A DNA stretch of 64,000 bases. Origin: Pseudochryseolinea flava. GTDB lineage: Bacteria; Bacteroidota; Bacteroidia; Cytophagales; Cyclobacteriaceae. How positions within the stretch are numbered: the first letter of the stretch is position 1; the number at the start of each line of letters is the position of its first letter. The stretch lies in the NCBI RefSeq assembly GCF_003286915.1, contig NZ_QMFY01000003.1, positions 248,001 through 312,000 of the forward strand, read 5' to 3'. Below the pieces are notes generated by a model. The model saw only the letters and a program-made list of their open reading frames with translations, was not told the origin of the DNA and made no database searches. This document shows, in pieces, positions 43,252 through 51,836 of this stretch. The position numbers and the translations under genes are program-made.

Positions 43252-43328
43252 ACAAGTAAAGCCAATGCCACGAAGATTTTACACATTTCTATGAAAAAAT
43301 TTCGAAGATGATGTCGGCAAAAAAATGC

Positions 43329-43946
43329 CTAGATGTGATAGATATTGTGAACCGCCTTGCGTAGCGTATCGATAGCCTTTCCGATTACTTTATAAGCAGA
43401 TTTCAAATCGAGGTCCATTACGTTAGCAATTTGTTGATACGGAAGCTTCTCATAGAACTTCAGATAGATTGCCTCGCGTTGGCTTTCAGAAAGGGAAGCC
43501 AATGCTCGTCTCATTTGGGTTTGACGTTCACTGACCAGTTGTTCTTGGATGATGTTAAATTCAATGGGAAAATCTACTTCAGCTTCACGTACAATAGGTG
43601 CTTCGGCAGCTGCTGTAGAGATCTTACTAACGATTTTTTTGCGAAGTGTTTTAAAGAGATAAAATTTAACGTTTTCAGTATCGCCGAGAATCTTTCTTTT
43701 ATTCCAGAGTTCTACAAATAAATCGTGAATGCAATCCTCAACCATCGCATGATTGCGCGAAATCTTTCCGCCGTACACATACAGCAGACGAACATATTTT
43801 TCGTAGAGATAATCCAGGGCTTTTCGATTACTGCTTCTGAATTCGGCCCAAACAGCTCGCTCCATATCCGCTTGCGGTGTTCCATGCTTAAACATAAAAG
43901 TGCTATGAGCATGGGCCTGCGATTGATGATGAAGAGTGTTTGCCAT
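43329..43946 (-). CDS. ECF RNA polymerase sigma-70 factor
   Basis: The ATG at 43946 (MANTLHHQ) is chosen; an ATG at 43967 is possible. Region 2 (KALDYLYEKYVRLLYVYGGKISRNHAMVEDCIHDLFVELWNKR) and region 4 (ALASLSESQREAIYLKFYEKLPYQQIANVMDLDLKSAYKVIGKAIDTLRKAV) are both present, giving a ~205-residue Bacteroidota-type ECF factor. It is upstream of and probably co-transcribed with FecR. Such pairs normally drive nutrient-uptake loci; here the nearest metabolic genes are the gal operon. Confidence 0.93.
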   Translation of the reverse strand: MANTLHHQSQAHAHSTFMFKHGTPQADMERAVWAEFRSSNRKALDYLYEKYVRLLYVYGGKISRNHAMVEDCIHDLFVELWNKRKILGDTENVKFYLFKTLRKKIVSKISTAAAEAPIVREAEVDFPIEFNIIQEQLVSERQTQMRRALASLSESQREAIYLKFYEKLPYQQIANVMDLDLKSAYKVIGKAIDTLRKAVHNIYHI

Positions 43947-44132
43947 GGCTTCAGGTCGGATTATCAATACGAATTAGGCAAAAATCAGCAAGAACGCAGA
44001 ATAAAATTCTAAAAAAATAATAAATGCCATCGTTAGCGACGACAAATGGCTGATTATAAACGCAATAATATTTTCGGAAACGATTGTTTTTTGATAATCG
44101 CCACGGTCCTCGTATTATTGTTAGTTCCATCC

Positions 44133-45158
44133 ATGAAGAACTCCCAGGCAACCATCCGTGACCTTGCGTTAAAGTTGAATATTTCAATTTCAACCGTGTC
44201 GCGTGCACTTCGCAATGCACCTGACGTCAATCCTGAAACAAAAAAGGCGGTCCGTGAATTGGCAAAAAAACTCAATTATGAGCCCAATCGTGTGGCACAA
44301 AGTCTTCGCATCAAAAAAACGAATACGATTGGTGTTGTTGTGCCAGAGATTGCCATGCATTTTTTCTCGTCCGCGATCGGTGCTATTCAAGAGTATACCG
44401 CGAAACATCAGTATAGCATTATGATCTGCCAATCGATGGAGACATTGCGCATGGAGAAATCTAACATTCACATGTTGGTATCAAATCGTGTGGATGGCTT
44501 GCTGATATCACTCTCGACACAAACGAAAAATGTCGATCACTTGCAGCAGTTGATTGAGAAAAAAATTCCGATTGTACTATTCGATCGCATCGACAATTCG
44601 CTTGATGTTTCGAAAGTTGTGGTGGATGATCGCGCTGGTGCTTTTAAGGCGGTGGAACATCTTATTCACACGGGTTGTACTAAGATTGCCTACGTGGGCG
44701 GTCCGGACAATTTATATGTGAGCAACGAACGCATGAATGGCTATATGGATGCGCTCCGAAAACACAATTTACCGATTGATGAATCATTGATCTTGCATTG
44801 TAAGGATCTTCGTGCGGATGTTGGGGAAGCGACGCGTTCACTTCTCGATCGCAAAGACAGGCCTGATGCAATTTTTGCGATGAACGATCCGATAGCAATT
44901 GCCGTATTACAAGTGCTGCGTCAAGCGCATGTTGCCGTGCCGGATGAAATTTCATTGGTTGGTTTCACTGACGAACCGGTTTCTCAATTTATGCACCCAG
45001 CATTAACAACGGTAGCACAACCATCGTACACCATAGGGCAAGAAGCGGCAAAATTGCTGATGCAACAAATCAACAATAAAGAAGGTTTTGTTCCTGTTAC
45101 AAAAGTCCTCCACACGGAATTGATCGTTCGTGAATCCACACGCGCGTTAAAAAAATAA
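44133..45158 (+). CDS. LacI-family transcriptional regulator
   Basis: The ATG at 44133 (MKNSQATIRDLALKLNISISTVSRAL) places the HTH at the N-terminus as usual; the longer frame from 44046 adds hydrophobic residues foreign to the family. The 341-residue protein has the hinge region (RVAQSLRIKKTNTIGVVVPEI), a periplasmic-binding-protein-like effector domain (VDGLLISLS, IPIVLFDRIDNS, VVVDDRAGAFKAVEHLI, AYVGGPDN, DAIFAMNDPIAIAVLQVL, SLVGFTDEPVSQFMHPALTTV). It is divergent from the ECF sigma gene and near the gal operon, so galactose or a derivative is a plausible effector. Confidence 0.93.
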   Translation: MKNSQATIRDLALKLNISISTVSRALRNAPDVNPETKKAVRELAKKLNYEPNRVAQSLRIKKTNTIGVVVPEIAMHFFSSAIGAIQEYTAKHQYSIMICQSMETLRMEKSNIHMLVSNRVDGLLISLSTQTKNVDHLQQLIEKKIPIVLFDRIDNSLDVSKVVVDDRAGAFKAVEHLIHTGCTKIAYVGGPDNLYVSNERMNGYMDALRKHNLPIDESLILHCKDLRADVGEATRSLLDRKDRPDAIFAMNDPIAIAVLQVLRQAHVAVPDEISLVGFTDEPVSQFMHPALTTVAQPSYTIGQEAAKLLMQQINNKEGFVPVTKVLHTELIVRESTRALKK

Positions 45159-45258
45159 CGTTCTCGTTTTATCGCTCGCACAAGCGCGCACTCTTTGTTT
45201 CTTCATCTTCACTTCGTTATTTGCTTCTTGATTTTAGACCCTTAACAATTTACACCTT

Positions 45259-46044
45259 ATGGCACAAGGACTGTTAATCGACATGGATGGCGTTATCTAT
45301 GGCGGCGATACACTCATTCCCGGCGCAGATCAATTCATTGGCCGCCTCCTGAAAAACGATGTTCCATTCATGTTCATGACGAATAATAGTCAACGCACAC
45401 CGTTGGAAGTTGTTCGCAAGTTGAAGAAGCTTGGCATTGAAGTCACAGAAAAGCATGTTTATACAAGTGCGATGGCAACGGGAAAATTCCTCGCGACCCA
45501 AATACCTAATGGAACGGCCTTCGTGTTAGGCGAAGGAGGTTTGCTTACAAGTCTTCATGACAATGGCATTACACTGGTAGATACCGATCCCGAGTATGTT
45601 GTGCTTGGAGAAGGAAGAAATTTCACGCTCGAAATGGTTCAACGTGCTGTTGATATGATTCTCGCGGGTGCAAAATTCATCACGACGAATCGCGACCCAT
45701 CGCCTAAGAAAAAAGGATGGAACAATTTGGGCATAGCAGCGACTACAGCGATGATTGAAGAAGCTTCTGGGGTTAGGGCTTTTGTGATTGGCAAACCTGG
45801 ACCTGTGATGATGCGCTCCGCACGAAAAGCCCTTGGACTTGAAACTGCAGAGACCACCATTATAGGCGACACGATGGATACTGACATACAGGGCGGCGTG
45901 CAGATGGGATATAAAACGATTTTAGTACTCAGTGGTATTACGAAGCCGGAGGAATTTAAAAAGTATGCATTTAAACCCGATTTGATCGTCAATTCAATTA
46001 ACGACATCAAGCTTCCTTTACCTTGGTGGGAAAGTGCAAAGTAA
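45259..46044 (+). CDS. HAD-IIA family hydrolase (NagD-like)
   Basis: A 261-residue phosphatase-type protein. Motif I LLIDMDGVIYGG carries the nucleophile Asp, followed by TNNSQRT (motif II), a capping domain, IGKPGPVMMRSA (motif III Lys) and IGDTMDTDIQGGVQMGYKTILVLSG (motif IV Asp pair). NagD-type enzymes dephosphorylate nucleotides and sugar phosphates; the substrate is not determinable here. It lies 100 bases after lacI on the same strand and is convergent with the FAD-Rieske gene. Confidence 0.92.
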   Translation: MAQGLLIDMDGVIYGGDTLIPGADQFIGRLLKNDVPFMFMTNNSQRTPLEVVRKLKKLGIEVTEKHVYTSAMATGKFLATQIPNGTAFVLGEGGLLTSLHDNGITLVDTDPEYVVLGEGRNFTLEMVQRAVDMILAGAKFITTNRDPSPKKKGWNNLGIAATTAMIEEASGVRAFVIGKPGPVMMRSARKALGLETAETTIIGDTMDTDIQGGVQMGYKTILVLSGITKPEEFKKYAFKPDLIVNSINDIKLPLPWWESAK

Positions 46045-46062
46045 CTCAAGCGATGCCGTTGG

Positions 46063-47652
46063 TTATTTCAGTAGTTCTGCCAACGGCACCTCTACCGGTT
46101 TTAGGTCTTCAAGCGCGGGACCATTGATTACTTTTCCCATCGCTGAGAATCGCGATCCATGGCAAGGGCAATCGAAAGACTGCTCATCTTTATTCCAACG
46201 CACATTGCAACCCAAGTGTGGGCATGTGGCAGAGAACGCATGTATACGTCCTTGTACATCCTTGTAGACGGCAAGTTTTTTTACGCCCGACCTTACAATC
46301 GCTCCATCATTTGGACGAAGATCTTGTATCGATGTAATATCACCCGGCAGCAAATAGTCTAAGTATTGCGCGGCCATACTTCCAACCTCTTTCAGGTAAT
46401 CACCTGTCTTTCTTAGATTAACCCGCGCAGGGTCGTAAATTTTTTGCCATCGGTTATGTTTTCCCTTGATCAAATCACTGATTAACATACCGGCAATCGT
46501 TCCGTGTGTCATTCCATTGCCTGAATCACCGGTTACGATGTAAATATTTTCATCATTTGGATTTTTACCAATGAATCCAAGAAAGTCTAACGGCTCCATA
46601 ACTTGTCCTGACCATCGATATGCAATGGAGTGAATAAATGGGAATCGTTCACGCGCCCAGTACTCAAGTATTGTGTAGCGATCTTCTTCAGGAATATTTT
46701 CCTTCGCTGCTTGGCCTGTTTTGTGATCTTCACCACCGCATATCAGTAAATCGTAGTCGTTATCGAAAGGCTGCGTACGAATGTAATGGTAGGGTTTTGT
46801 TTGCCAAGGTGATTGTTGATCTCCTGTATCCCACCACAACGAATGTGGCAACACATCTTTTGGAATCCTTGCAGCAATCACATAGGTCCGATATGCAAAC
46901 TGCTTGGTATGCATGGTTACCATATCATTAATCGGCGTGTTCGTCGCGACAACAACGTGATCAGCCTTCACAAAAAATCCATTCGCTTCCACACCTTCCT
47001 TTACAATCCTTGTGACGTGTGTACTGGTAAATATTTTTCCTCCAAAACGCGTAATCGCTTTCGCAAGTCCTTCAATATATTTCAGTGGATGAAATTGCGC
47101 CTGACCTGTAAAGCGCAGACAAGGTCCTCCGTATTTAGGAAAACATGGCGTGTCACGCGTGAGGGATGTATCAATACCAGCACGTCGCGTCGCAGCAAGT
47201 TCATCTTCCAATGTTTTAATTTTGTCTGTCGGATGTAGAAACAAGTATCCGTTTACACGCTTGAAATCGCAGGCAATGTTCTCTTCAGTTACAGTGTCTT
47301 CGATAAATTTAATCGCAGTTGTGTGACTATCTGCAACTAGCCGTGCTGTTTCTTCCCCGAAAAGATTTTCGATTTCAAAATAGCGATCATCAAGTGCATT
47401 GGTAAGGTGCGCTGTTGTGCGACCTGTCTCTCCGCTTCCTACATTCTTATCTTCCAAGACGATTACGTCGTAACCAGCTTTGCTAAGACAATATGCCGTG
47501 GATAATCCTGCAATACCTGCGCCGACTACAACGACCTGAGTAGACGCATTTGTGCGCAGGGCATCGTACAATAGTGTTTTGACGGAATCCACCCAACATG
47601 ATGCGTGGTAGACTGTCGTAAGGGATGACTCCTCTCCTTGAGTACTTTCCAT
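46063..47652 (-). CDS. FAD-dependent oxidoreductase with C-terminal Rieske domain
   Basis: A 529-residue protein. The DAO-type flavin domain opens with VVVVGAGIAGLSTAYCLSKAGYDVIVLE after ~35 residues, with GSGETGRTTAHLT following and VTGDSGNGMTHGTIAGMLISDLI near the end of that domain. The last ~100 residues are a Rieske [2Fe-2S] module with both ligand pairs: CPHLGC and CPCHGS. Such fusions are common beside stress genes in Bacteroidota and proteobacteria but lack an assigned substrate. It begins 20 bases after the LigD-type phosphoesterase gene, so the two are probably co-transcribed. Confidence 0.92.
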   Translation of the reverse strand: MESTQGEESSLTTVYHASCWVDSVKTLLYDALRTNASTQVVVVGAGIAGLSTAYCLSKAGYDVIVLEDKNVGSGETGRTTAHLTNALDDRYFEIENLFGEETARLVADSHTTAIKFIEDTVTEENIACDFKRVNGYLFLHPTDKIKTLEDELAATRRAGIDTSLTRDTPCFPKYGGPCLRFTGQAQFHPLKYIEGLAKAITRFGGKIFTSTHVTRIVKEGVEANGFFVKADHVVVATNTPINDMVTMHTKQFAYRTYVIAARIPKDVLPHSLWWDTGDQQSPWQTKPYHYIRTQPFDNDYDLLICGGEDHKTGQAAKENIPEEDRYTILEYWARERFPFIHSIAYRWSGQVMEPLDFLGFIGKNPNDENIYIVTGDSGNGMTHGTIAGMLISDLIKGKHNRWQKIYDPARVNLRKTGDYLKEVGSMAAQYLDYLLPGDITSIQDLRPNDGAIVRSGVKKLAVYKDVQGRIHAFSATCPHLGCNVRWNKDEQSFDCPCHGSRFSAMGKVINGPALEDLKPVEVPLAELLK

Positions 47653-47672
47653 ACTTCGTCGTTTAGTAAATA

Positions 47673-48218
47673 TTATGCACTCCTCCTGTAGTCTTCGCTA
47701 TCGTATGGATAATCAACAGCGAAGGAATCATTTCCCTTGATAAGAAGCCAAAGGTTATCACCTTTTTCGCGAATGCGTAAGAGTCTAAACGTTCCTTTGA
47801 GCTTCTTGCCAACTAGAACAATCTTCAGATTGCCTTCTCGTATTTGTTTTAGCAACACTTTGTCTCTGTTATCGGATAGTGTCAGTCCAGCAGGAACGAA
47901 AGTTCCTTTATCCCAAATTTCCACGTTGCCAGACTCATAATGTCCTGCGGGAATTATTCCTTTAAACGATGCATATGAAACAGGTTGGTCTTCAACCATT
48001 ATCGCGAGACGTCTTTCATGTGCGTTTAAAGATGGACCTTTTGGTATTGCCCAGCATTTCAAGACGCCTCCTATTTCAATCCGTAAGTCATAATGTAGCA
48101 TTGCGGCGTCATGCCGTTGAACGACGAAGATAGGTTTATGATCCTTTGCAATTTTATCGCTGATTGTTTTTGCGCGCCGACTCACGAGCGCTTTTTTCTT
48201 GTAGCCTAAGAGATTCAT
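47673..48218 (-). CDS. Stand-alone LigD-type 3'-phosphoesterase domain protein
   Basis: A 181-residue protein consisting only of the DNA ligase D 3'-phosphoesterase (PE) module: FVVQRHDAAMLHYDLRIEIGGVLKCWAIPKGPS (metal-binding His/Asp), RRLAIMVEDQPVSYASFKGIIPAGHYESGNVEIWDKG, and the C-terminal KGTFRLLRIREKGDNLWLLIKGND. The usual G-E-Y-G is G-H-Y-E here. PE domains resect 3'-ribonucleotides or phosphates during end joining. No LigD polymerase or ligase domain is attached. It is co-oriented with the FAD-Rieske gene. Confidence 0.9.
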   Translation of the reverse strand: MNLLGYKKKALVSRRAKTISDKIAKDHKPIFVVQRHDAAMLHYDLRIEIGGVLKCWAIPKGPSLNAHERRLAIMVEDQPVSYASFKGIIPAGHYESGNVEIWDKGTFVPAGLTLSDNRDKVLLKQIREGNLKIVLVGKKLKGTFRLLRIREKGDNLWLLIKGNDSFAVDYPYDSEDYRRSA

Positions 48219-48285
48219 AACATTGATCTAAATGAAGACGCAAATTTCCCTGCGCCTATTGGAATCCTTTACAAGGAATATTCAA

Positions 48286-48516
48286 TTAAGCATGTCCAGG
48301 CGATGATGTATTGGCTTGATCAAATTCAGCACGTTGCCGCAGATTTGCTCCTGTAGCGCGATCGACATCCTGATTATTTTTCCCAAACAAATCGCCCGCT
48401 GCATCTCGAAGTGTATCCGCAACGTTGCCCACTTTTCCGGATGTCAAAAGCTTCCCAACGACTAGTCCTGCAGCGGCAGCCCCAAGAACACAGAGTAACA
48501 ATTTTGATGTGCTCAT
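48286..48516 (-). CDS. YtxH-like small protein (short paralogue)
   Basis: A 76-residue protein. The N-terminal glycine/alanine-rich helix (SKLLLCVLGAAAAGLVVGKLL) is nearly the same as in the paralogues at 50116-50403 and 55025-55294. The C-terminal half is a short charged helix (NVADTLRDAAGDLFGKN). The usual IAPEKGSD junction is replaced by TSGKVGN. YtxH/GvpP-type proteins are small membrane-associated stress proteins of unknown biochemical role. Confidence 0.75.
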   Translation of the reverse strand: MSTSKLLLCVLGAAAAGLVVGKLLTSGKVGNVADTLRDAAGDLFGKNNQDVDRATGANLRQRAEFDQANTSSPGHA

Positions 48517-48746
48517 ATGATTTCAATTTTTCTTTTTAGATAAAAAAGCGATGCCTTTTCTATGCATGAGCGAAGATGTGACGGAGAAGTACATCGTGCG
48601 CAGGTGCGTGAGTATATTGCTCTACAGATTTTGGGTACATTTGTTTCAATCGATTGATTAACACGCATGGAGGCTTTTTGCACAGACAGTCAACCAAGTA
48701 AGGCATGCCCTTTTAGCCTATTGAGCAAGAACAAACAATATGTGTT

Positions 48747-49112
48747 ATGAAAAATCAAAAGAATAATCCCACATCTCAATCCTCACAACGCCCAGGTCAA
48801 CAGTCTGAGGAGAATAAGCGTACAACCGGTACACAGCCTACAAACAAAGATCAAAATCAACAACGTGAGAACATGTCGCAGCAGACTGGTCAGGGCCAGC
48901 AGCGTCAGGACAAACAGCAGGGCGCACATAGTGATCAGCTTCGCGCAGGTGGTCGTGAGGAAAATCAGGGAATTCAAAACAGAGAACAATTATCACAACG
49001 GACTGATCGAAACGCAGAACAAACGTCTCGCAACGAACAACGTGAAGAAAATCTCGAAGATCTAAGTTTAAAGAATCGTGGAAATCGCGAAAATCTTTCC
49101 GACGAAAGCTAA
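48747..49112 (+). CDS. Hydrophilin-like low-complexity protein
   Basis: A 121-residue, almost wholly hydrophilic protein rich in Gln, Asn, Arg, Glu and Ser, with no cysteine and almost no aliphatic residues until DLSLKNRGNREN near the end. Repeated QQR/NREQ-type stretches suggest an intrinsically disordered chain of the kind seen in desiccation- and osmotic-stress proteins. It has its own leader and a strong terminator, and sits among YtxH and related stress genes. The coding call rests on the open frame, the terminator and the context. Confidence 0.68.
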   Translation: MKNQKNNPTSQSSQRPGQQSEENKRTTGTQPTNKDQNQQRENMSQQTGQGQQRQDKQQGAHSDQLRAGGREENQGIQNREQLSQRTDRNAEQTSRNEQREENLEDLSLKNRGNRENLSDES

Positions 49113-49143
49113 GCGATAACAAGCAATAGAAACGTTTACAAGA

Positions 49144-49177
49144 AATGGCCTCAAAAACATGAGGTCATTTTTTTTTG
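49144..49177 (+). terminator. Rho-independent terminator of the hydrophilin gene
   Basis: The 10-bp stem AATGGCCTCA / TGAGGTCATT (one G-T pair) is followed by seven T. It overlaps the 3' end of the convergent iron-permease-like gene. Confidence 0.82.
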
Positions 49178-49665
49178 TCTTTCTTTTTTGCAGTGATTTT
49201 ACTTCGATGATTATCATTCGCCTCGTCTATAGAATGTGTCACCAGTAAATTAGCCTCATGTTGAGACAGCGCCGCAAGCTTAACATAAAACTTCTTAATC
49301 ACACGCAGCTCTTCTTCCGTTAGATCTTCAATGTCAATAAGCCTGTTACTAGCGCCCTTCGTTGCAGCAATTAGCTCATTGAGTTTCAACTGCAGCGCCA
49401 TCGTATCTTTATTTTGAGATTGCTGTATAATGAAGACCATGAGAAAAGTAACGATGGTTGTTGACGTATTGATTACGAGTTGCCATGTGTCGGAATAGTT
49501 GAATAAAGGTCCTGTAATGGCCCATACAATAATTACAGCAAATGCAATGATGAATGCTGAGGAACTTCCTGTGACTTTGGTAGCCGTGGAAGAAAATCGA
49601 TCGAAATAAAAGCTAAGGCCTTGCTTACTTCTACGCTTGCGTTTGTTGTCATTTGTTTTGTTCAT
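49165..49665 (-). CDS. Low-affinity iron permease-family protein
   Basis: A 166-residue protein. A basic N-terminus leads into two membrane helices (SAFIIAFAVIIVWAITGPLF and WQLVINTSTTIVTFLMVFII), with the family signature SDTWQLVINTSTTIVTFLMVFIIQQSQNKDTMALQLKLNELI, then a helical cytoplasmic tail ending in lysines. The family is named from yeast Fet4-like proteins, but bacterial members are much shorter and transport has not been shown by this sequence. It is a single gene among envelope-stress genes. Confidence 0.9.
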   Translation of the reverse strand: MNKTNDNKRKRRSKQGLSFYFDRFSSTATKVTGSSSAFIIAFAVIIVWAITGPLFNYSDTWQLVINTSTTIVTFLMVFIIQQSQNKDTMALQLKLNELIAATKGASNRLIDIEDLTEEELRVIKKFYVKLAALSQHEANLLVTHSIDEANDNHRSKITAKKKDKKK

Positions 49666-49689
49666 GCGCGAAGGTACATAATGGAAAAT

Positions 49690-49712
49690 AAAAAAGGGCT
49701 CCGAAGAGCCCT
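49690..49712 (-). terminator. Rho-independent terminator of the DUF2383-DUF4142-ytxH operon
   Basis: On the minus strand AGGGCTC / GAGCCCT around a TTCG tetraloop is followed by a T-rich run (TTTTTATTTT). It lies 138 bases past the last gene of the operon (stop at 49850). Confidence 0.82.
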
Positions 49713-49849
49713 CGTCCTTTTCTTCTCCGAGTTCAGAACCTTTCCAGGGACCAAGTCAAAATTCCTGGAAAGCGGAAGGAAAGAACAACCTGTAAACTAG
49801 CAATAGATTTCAGCCAACTAGTAATCAACTGCAGTAGCAGGGATTTTCT

Positions 49850-50104
49850 TTATTCAGTCTCTTCCTCTTGGTACGGTCGTTTCCGCTCGCCTTTCGAACC
49901 AGGACGTTGAAGATCTCGCTTCGACGGCGCAGATTTTTGCGGGGCAGGCCCTTCCTTCTCCGCGGTGCTGTTATTCTCTATTTGCTGATTCAATGGTTCA
50001 TCGTATCCGCCTTCCTGTGTCGAAGACTGATTTACAACAACCTCTTGTTCATCAGTATTAGTGACCTTGTGCGCACCGTACTTTGGATCTTTAGACTTTC
50101 CCAT
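49850..50104 (-). CDS. Small hydrophilic protein
   Basis: An 84-residue, charged, probably disordered protein (MGKSKDPKYGAHKVTNTDEQ ... KGERKRPYQEEETE), without hydrophobic segments. It begins 11 bases after the YtxH stop and is the last gene of the five-gene unit 51761-49850, closed by the terminator at 49690-49712. I know no family for it. Composition resembles that of hydrophilins. Confidence 0.6.
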   Translation of the reverse strand: MGKSKDPKYGAHKVTNTDEQEVVVNQSSTQEGGYDEPLNQQIENNSTAEKEGPAPQKSAPSKRDLQRPGSKGERKRPYQEEETE

Positions 50105-50115
50105 AAGAAATGAAA

Positions 50116-50403
50116 CTAACCTTGATAACTTGATCTCTTACGGAGATTTCCTTTGAGTGAGTTTACGGCATCTTCACCTTCCTCACGAAGATCTTCAGCT
50201 TGGCTACTTACTTTTCCTTTAAGCTCGCTCAAATACTCTTTGCCTTTACCCATCCAGTCGTTCACATCATCAGCCCAATCGCCAGCAGTTTTCTTAATGC
50301 TCTCGCGTAGGTCAGAACCTTTTTCCGGTGCGATAAGAATACCTACGATTACACCGGCTGCAGCTGCGCCTAGAATTCCTAATAATAATTTTGAAGTAGT
50401 CAT
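50116..50403 (-). CDS. YtxH domain-containing protein
   Basis: A 95-residue protein. An N-terminal helix with the small-residue pattern LGILGAAAAGVIVGILIAPEKGSD is followed by a long amphipathic helix (RESIKKTAGDWADDVNDWMGKGKEYLSELKGKVSSQAEDLREEGEDAV). The IAPEKGS junction is the YtxH signature. Paralogues lie at 48286-48516 and 55025-55294. It is fourth in the operon, 36 bases after DUF4142. Confidence 0.9.
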   Translation of the reverse strand: MTTSKLLLGILGAAAAGVIVGILIAPEKGSDLRESIKKTAGDWADDVNDWMGKGKEYLSELKGKVSSQAEDLREEGEDAVNSLKGNLRKRSSYQG

Positions 50404-50439
50404 AATTGTTTGTTTTAAGGGTTTAAAAAAAATTGAACG

Positions 50440-51024
50440 TTACTTACTCGCGTCGGCCATTCGTTCATGGCAGGCTTTCACTTTTGCCAAGTGAGATCTT
50501 AGTTCCGGCAATGATTCATTGATGAAAGCCTTGATATCCGGATCGGCCGTGTCTTGCAATCGTTTCTCAAATTTTTCAATTGTGCTTTCATGTCTATCGA
50601 CAAGTTCTTTGCACCATTCTTTATTGAAGTCCTTGATATCGTCTTCCTTGTTCAGATTCTCGATCTTTTTACGATCATTGTCTTCACCAGCAGCTGGAAT
50701 ACTAATCGTTTTTTTCGCCGCTAGATCTTGAAGATTCTTGAGCAATTTGTTGTGTTCATTTTCAAGGGTCTTACCAATCTCTTTAATGTCGGCGTTGTCT
50801 GAACGCTGAACACCAAGTTGCGCAAGTTCTATCTCAGCAATGTTGCTAGCAACAGCTTCGGCTATGAAGTCAGCATCTTTTTCAGCTTCATTGGTTTGAA
50901 ACTTTTCATCGTTTGCTTCTGTCGCAGCTTCGTTCGAATCTTCTGTACTTTGATCTTTTTTATTTTCACATGCAGCGAACATCATCGTCGCCACAACTGG
51001 AATTACATACAATAACTTTCTCAT
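50440..51024 (-). CDS. DUF4142-domain lipoprotein
   Basis: A 194-residue protein. The lipobox MFAACEN near residue 19 predicts a lipoprotein. An acidic linker is followed by the four-helix DUF4142 domain: DADFIAEAVASNIAEIELAQLGVQRS, IKEIGKTLENEHNKLLKNLQDLAAKK, FNKEWCKELVDRHESTIEKFEKRLQDTADPDIKAFINESLPELRSHLAKVKACHERM. Proteins of this type are ferritin-like envelope proteins of unknown role. It begins 30 bases after the DUF2383 gene. Confidence 0.9.
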   Translation of the reverse strand: MRKLLYVIPVVATMMFAACENKKDQSTEDSNEAATEANDEKFQTNEAEKDADFIAEAVASNIAEIELAQLGVQRSDNADIKEIGKTLENEHNKLLKNLQDLAAKKTISIPAAGEDNDRKKIENLNKEDDIKDFNKEWCKELVDRHESTIEKFEKRLQDTADPDIKAFINESLPELRSHLAKVKACHERMADASK

Positions 51025-51054
51025 AAGATTAATTATATTTTAAACCTAGCTGCA

Positions 51055-51537
51055 CTACTTGTGAGCTGCAGCATACTCGTCACGATATCGTTTAACACGA
51101 TTATGTGATGCTTTTAATGATTCATATTGGGACTCAACCAGGGAGCGGACACCTGCGGGCATAGCAGATTTTTCATCGAGTGCCTCGCGGTAAGCCTTCA
51201 GGGCAGCATCTTCTCCAAACTCGCAAGATTGCAATGACGCTACGGTATCGTCGCCAGAAAACGTGGCCTTCACGTCCATCCAAGCACGGTAGATTGTTCC
51301 TGCGATCGTACTATTGTCAGCAGGCCTTCCTCCCAAACGTGTAACAGATTCAGTAAGGCTATCCTTAAAGCCCCTACTCTCTTCCGAGTGTTGGAAGTAC
51401 ATGCTTTTAATTTCCGCTTCCATCGTGTCCTGAATTTCGGATGCAGCTTTTTCGTACCCTGAAATTCTGTCTTGATTGATCTTGATAAGATCATTCAAAA
51501 CCCCAATTACCCGTTCTATCTCTTTCGCTTGTTCCAT
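51055..51537 (-). CDS. DUF2383 (PA2169-type) four-helix-bundle protein
   Basis: A 160-residue all-helical protein with the family opening EIERVIGVLNDLIKINQDRISGYEKAASEIQD, then SRGFKDSLTESVTRLGGRPADNSTIAGTIYRAWMDVKATFSGDDTVASLQSCEFGEDAALKAYREAL, ending with a helix YESLKASHNRVKRYRDEY. It is ferritin-like in topology, without a recognised metal site or known function. It belongs to the stress operon and is second after the lmo0937-like peptide. Confidence 0.9.
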   Translation of the reverse strand: MEQAKEIERVIGVLNDLIKINQDRISGYEKAASEIQDTMEAEIKSMYFQHSEESRGFKDSLTESVTRLGGRPADNSTIAGTIYRAWMDVKATFSGDDTVASLQSCEFGEDAALKAYREALDEKSAMPAGVRSLVESQYESLKASHNRVKRYRDEYAAAHK

Positions 51538-51614
51538 AGCACTTTATTTTTTCGGTAGCTATTAAAAAACTTATTCCACTAAGCTTTTTCCACTGGGGAC
51601 ATTTCACCTCACCG

Positions 51615-51761
51615 TCAGGCTCGGCGAATAATCCCAACAAGTAGTGAAATGATAGCCAGGACAATCAAGATATGAATAAGTCCTGTAGCACTGTAGTAAA
51701 ATACTCCAAGCAGCCATCCAATGATTAGAATTACTGCGATGAGATATAATAAGCTTCTCAT
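51615..51761 (-). CDS. lmo0937-family (DUF5670-like) small membrane protein
   Basis: A 48-residue frame with two helices separated by a polar turn (MRSLLYLIAVILIIGWLLGV, FYYSATG, then IHILIVLAIISLLVGIIRRA), matching the widespread lmo0937-type small membrane proteins. It is 77 bases upstream of the DUF2383 gene on the same strand and probably opens the operon. Confidence 0.82.
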   Translation of the reverse strand: MRSLLYLIAVILIIGWLLGVFYYSATGLIHILIVLAIISLLVGIIRRA

Positions 51762-51836
51762 AATCGTTTTATTTAGTTGTGTTATTTAAAATGTGTAACA
51801 ATAATTTTCATCTATCACATAAAATCATTTGCCAGC

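Noticed and set aside
46054-46088. TGCCGTTGG / CCAACGGCA dyad at the convergent end of the HAD and FAD-Rieske genes
   Set aside because: It has no T-run and one arm lies in coding sequence, so it cannot be called a terminator.
48517-48746. Sigma-54 (GG-N10-GC) promoters upstream of the stress genes
   Set aside because: By eye the closest matches have wrong spacing (9, 11 or 12 bases) or lack the -12 GC. A position-weight-matrix scan would be decisive.
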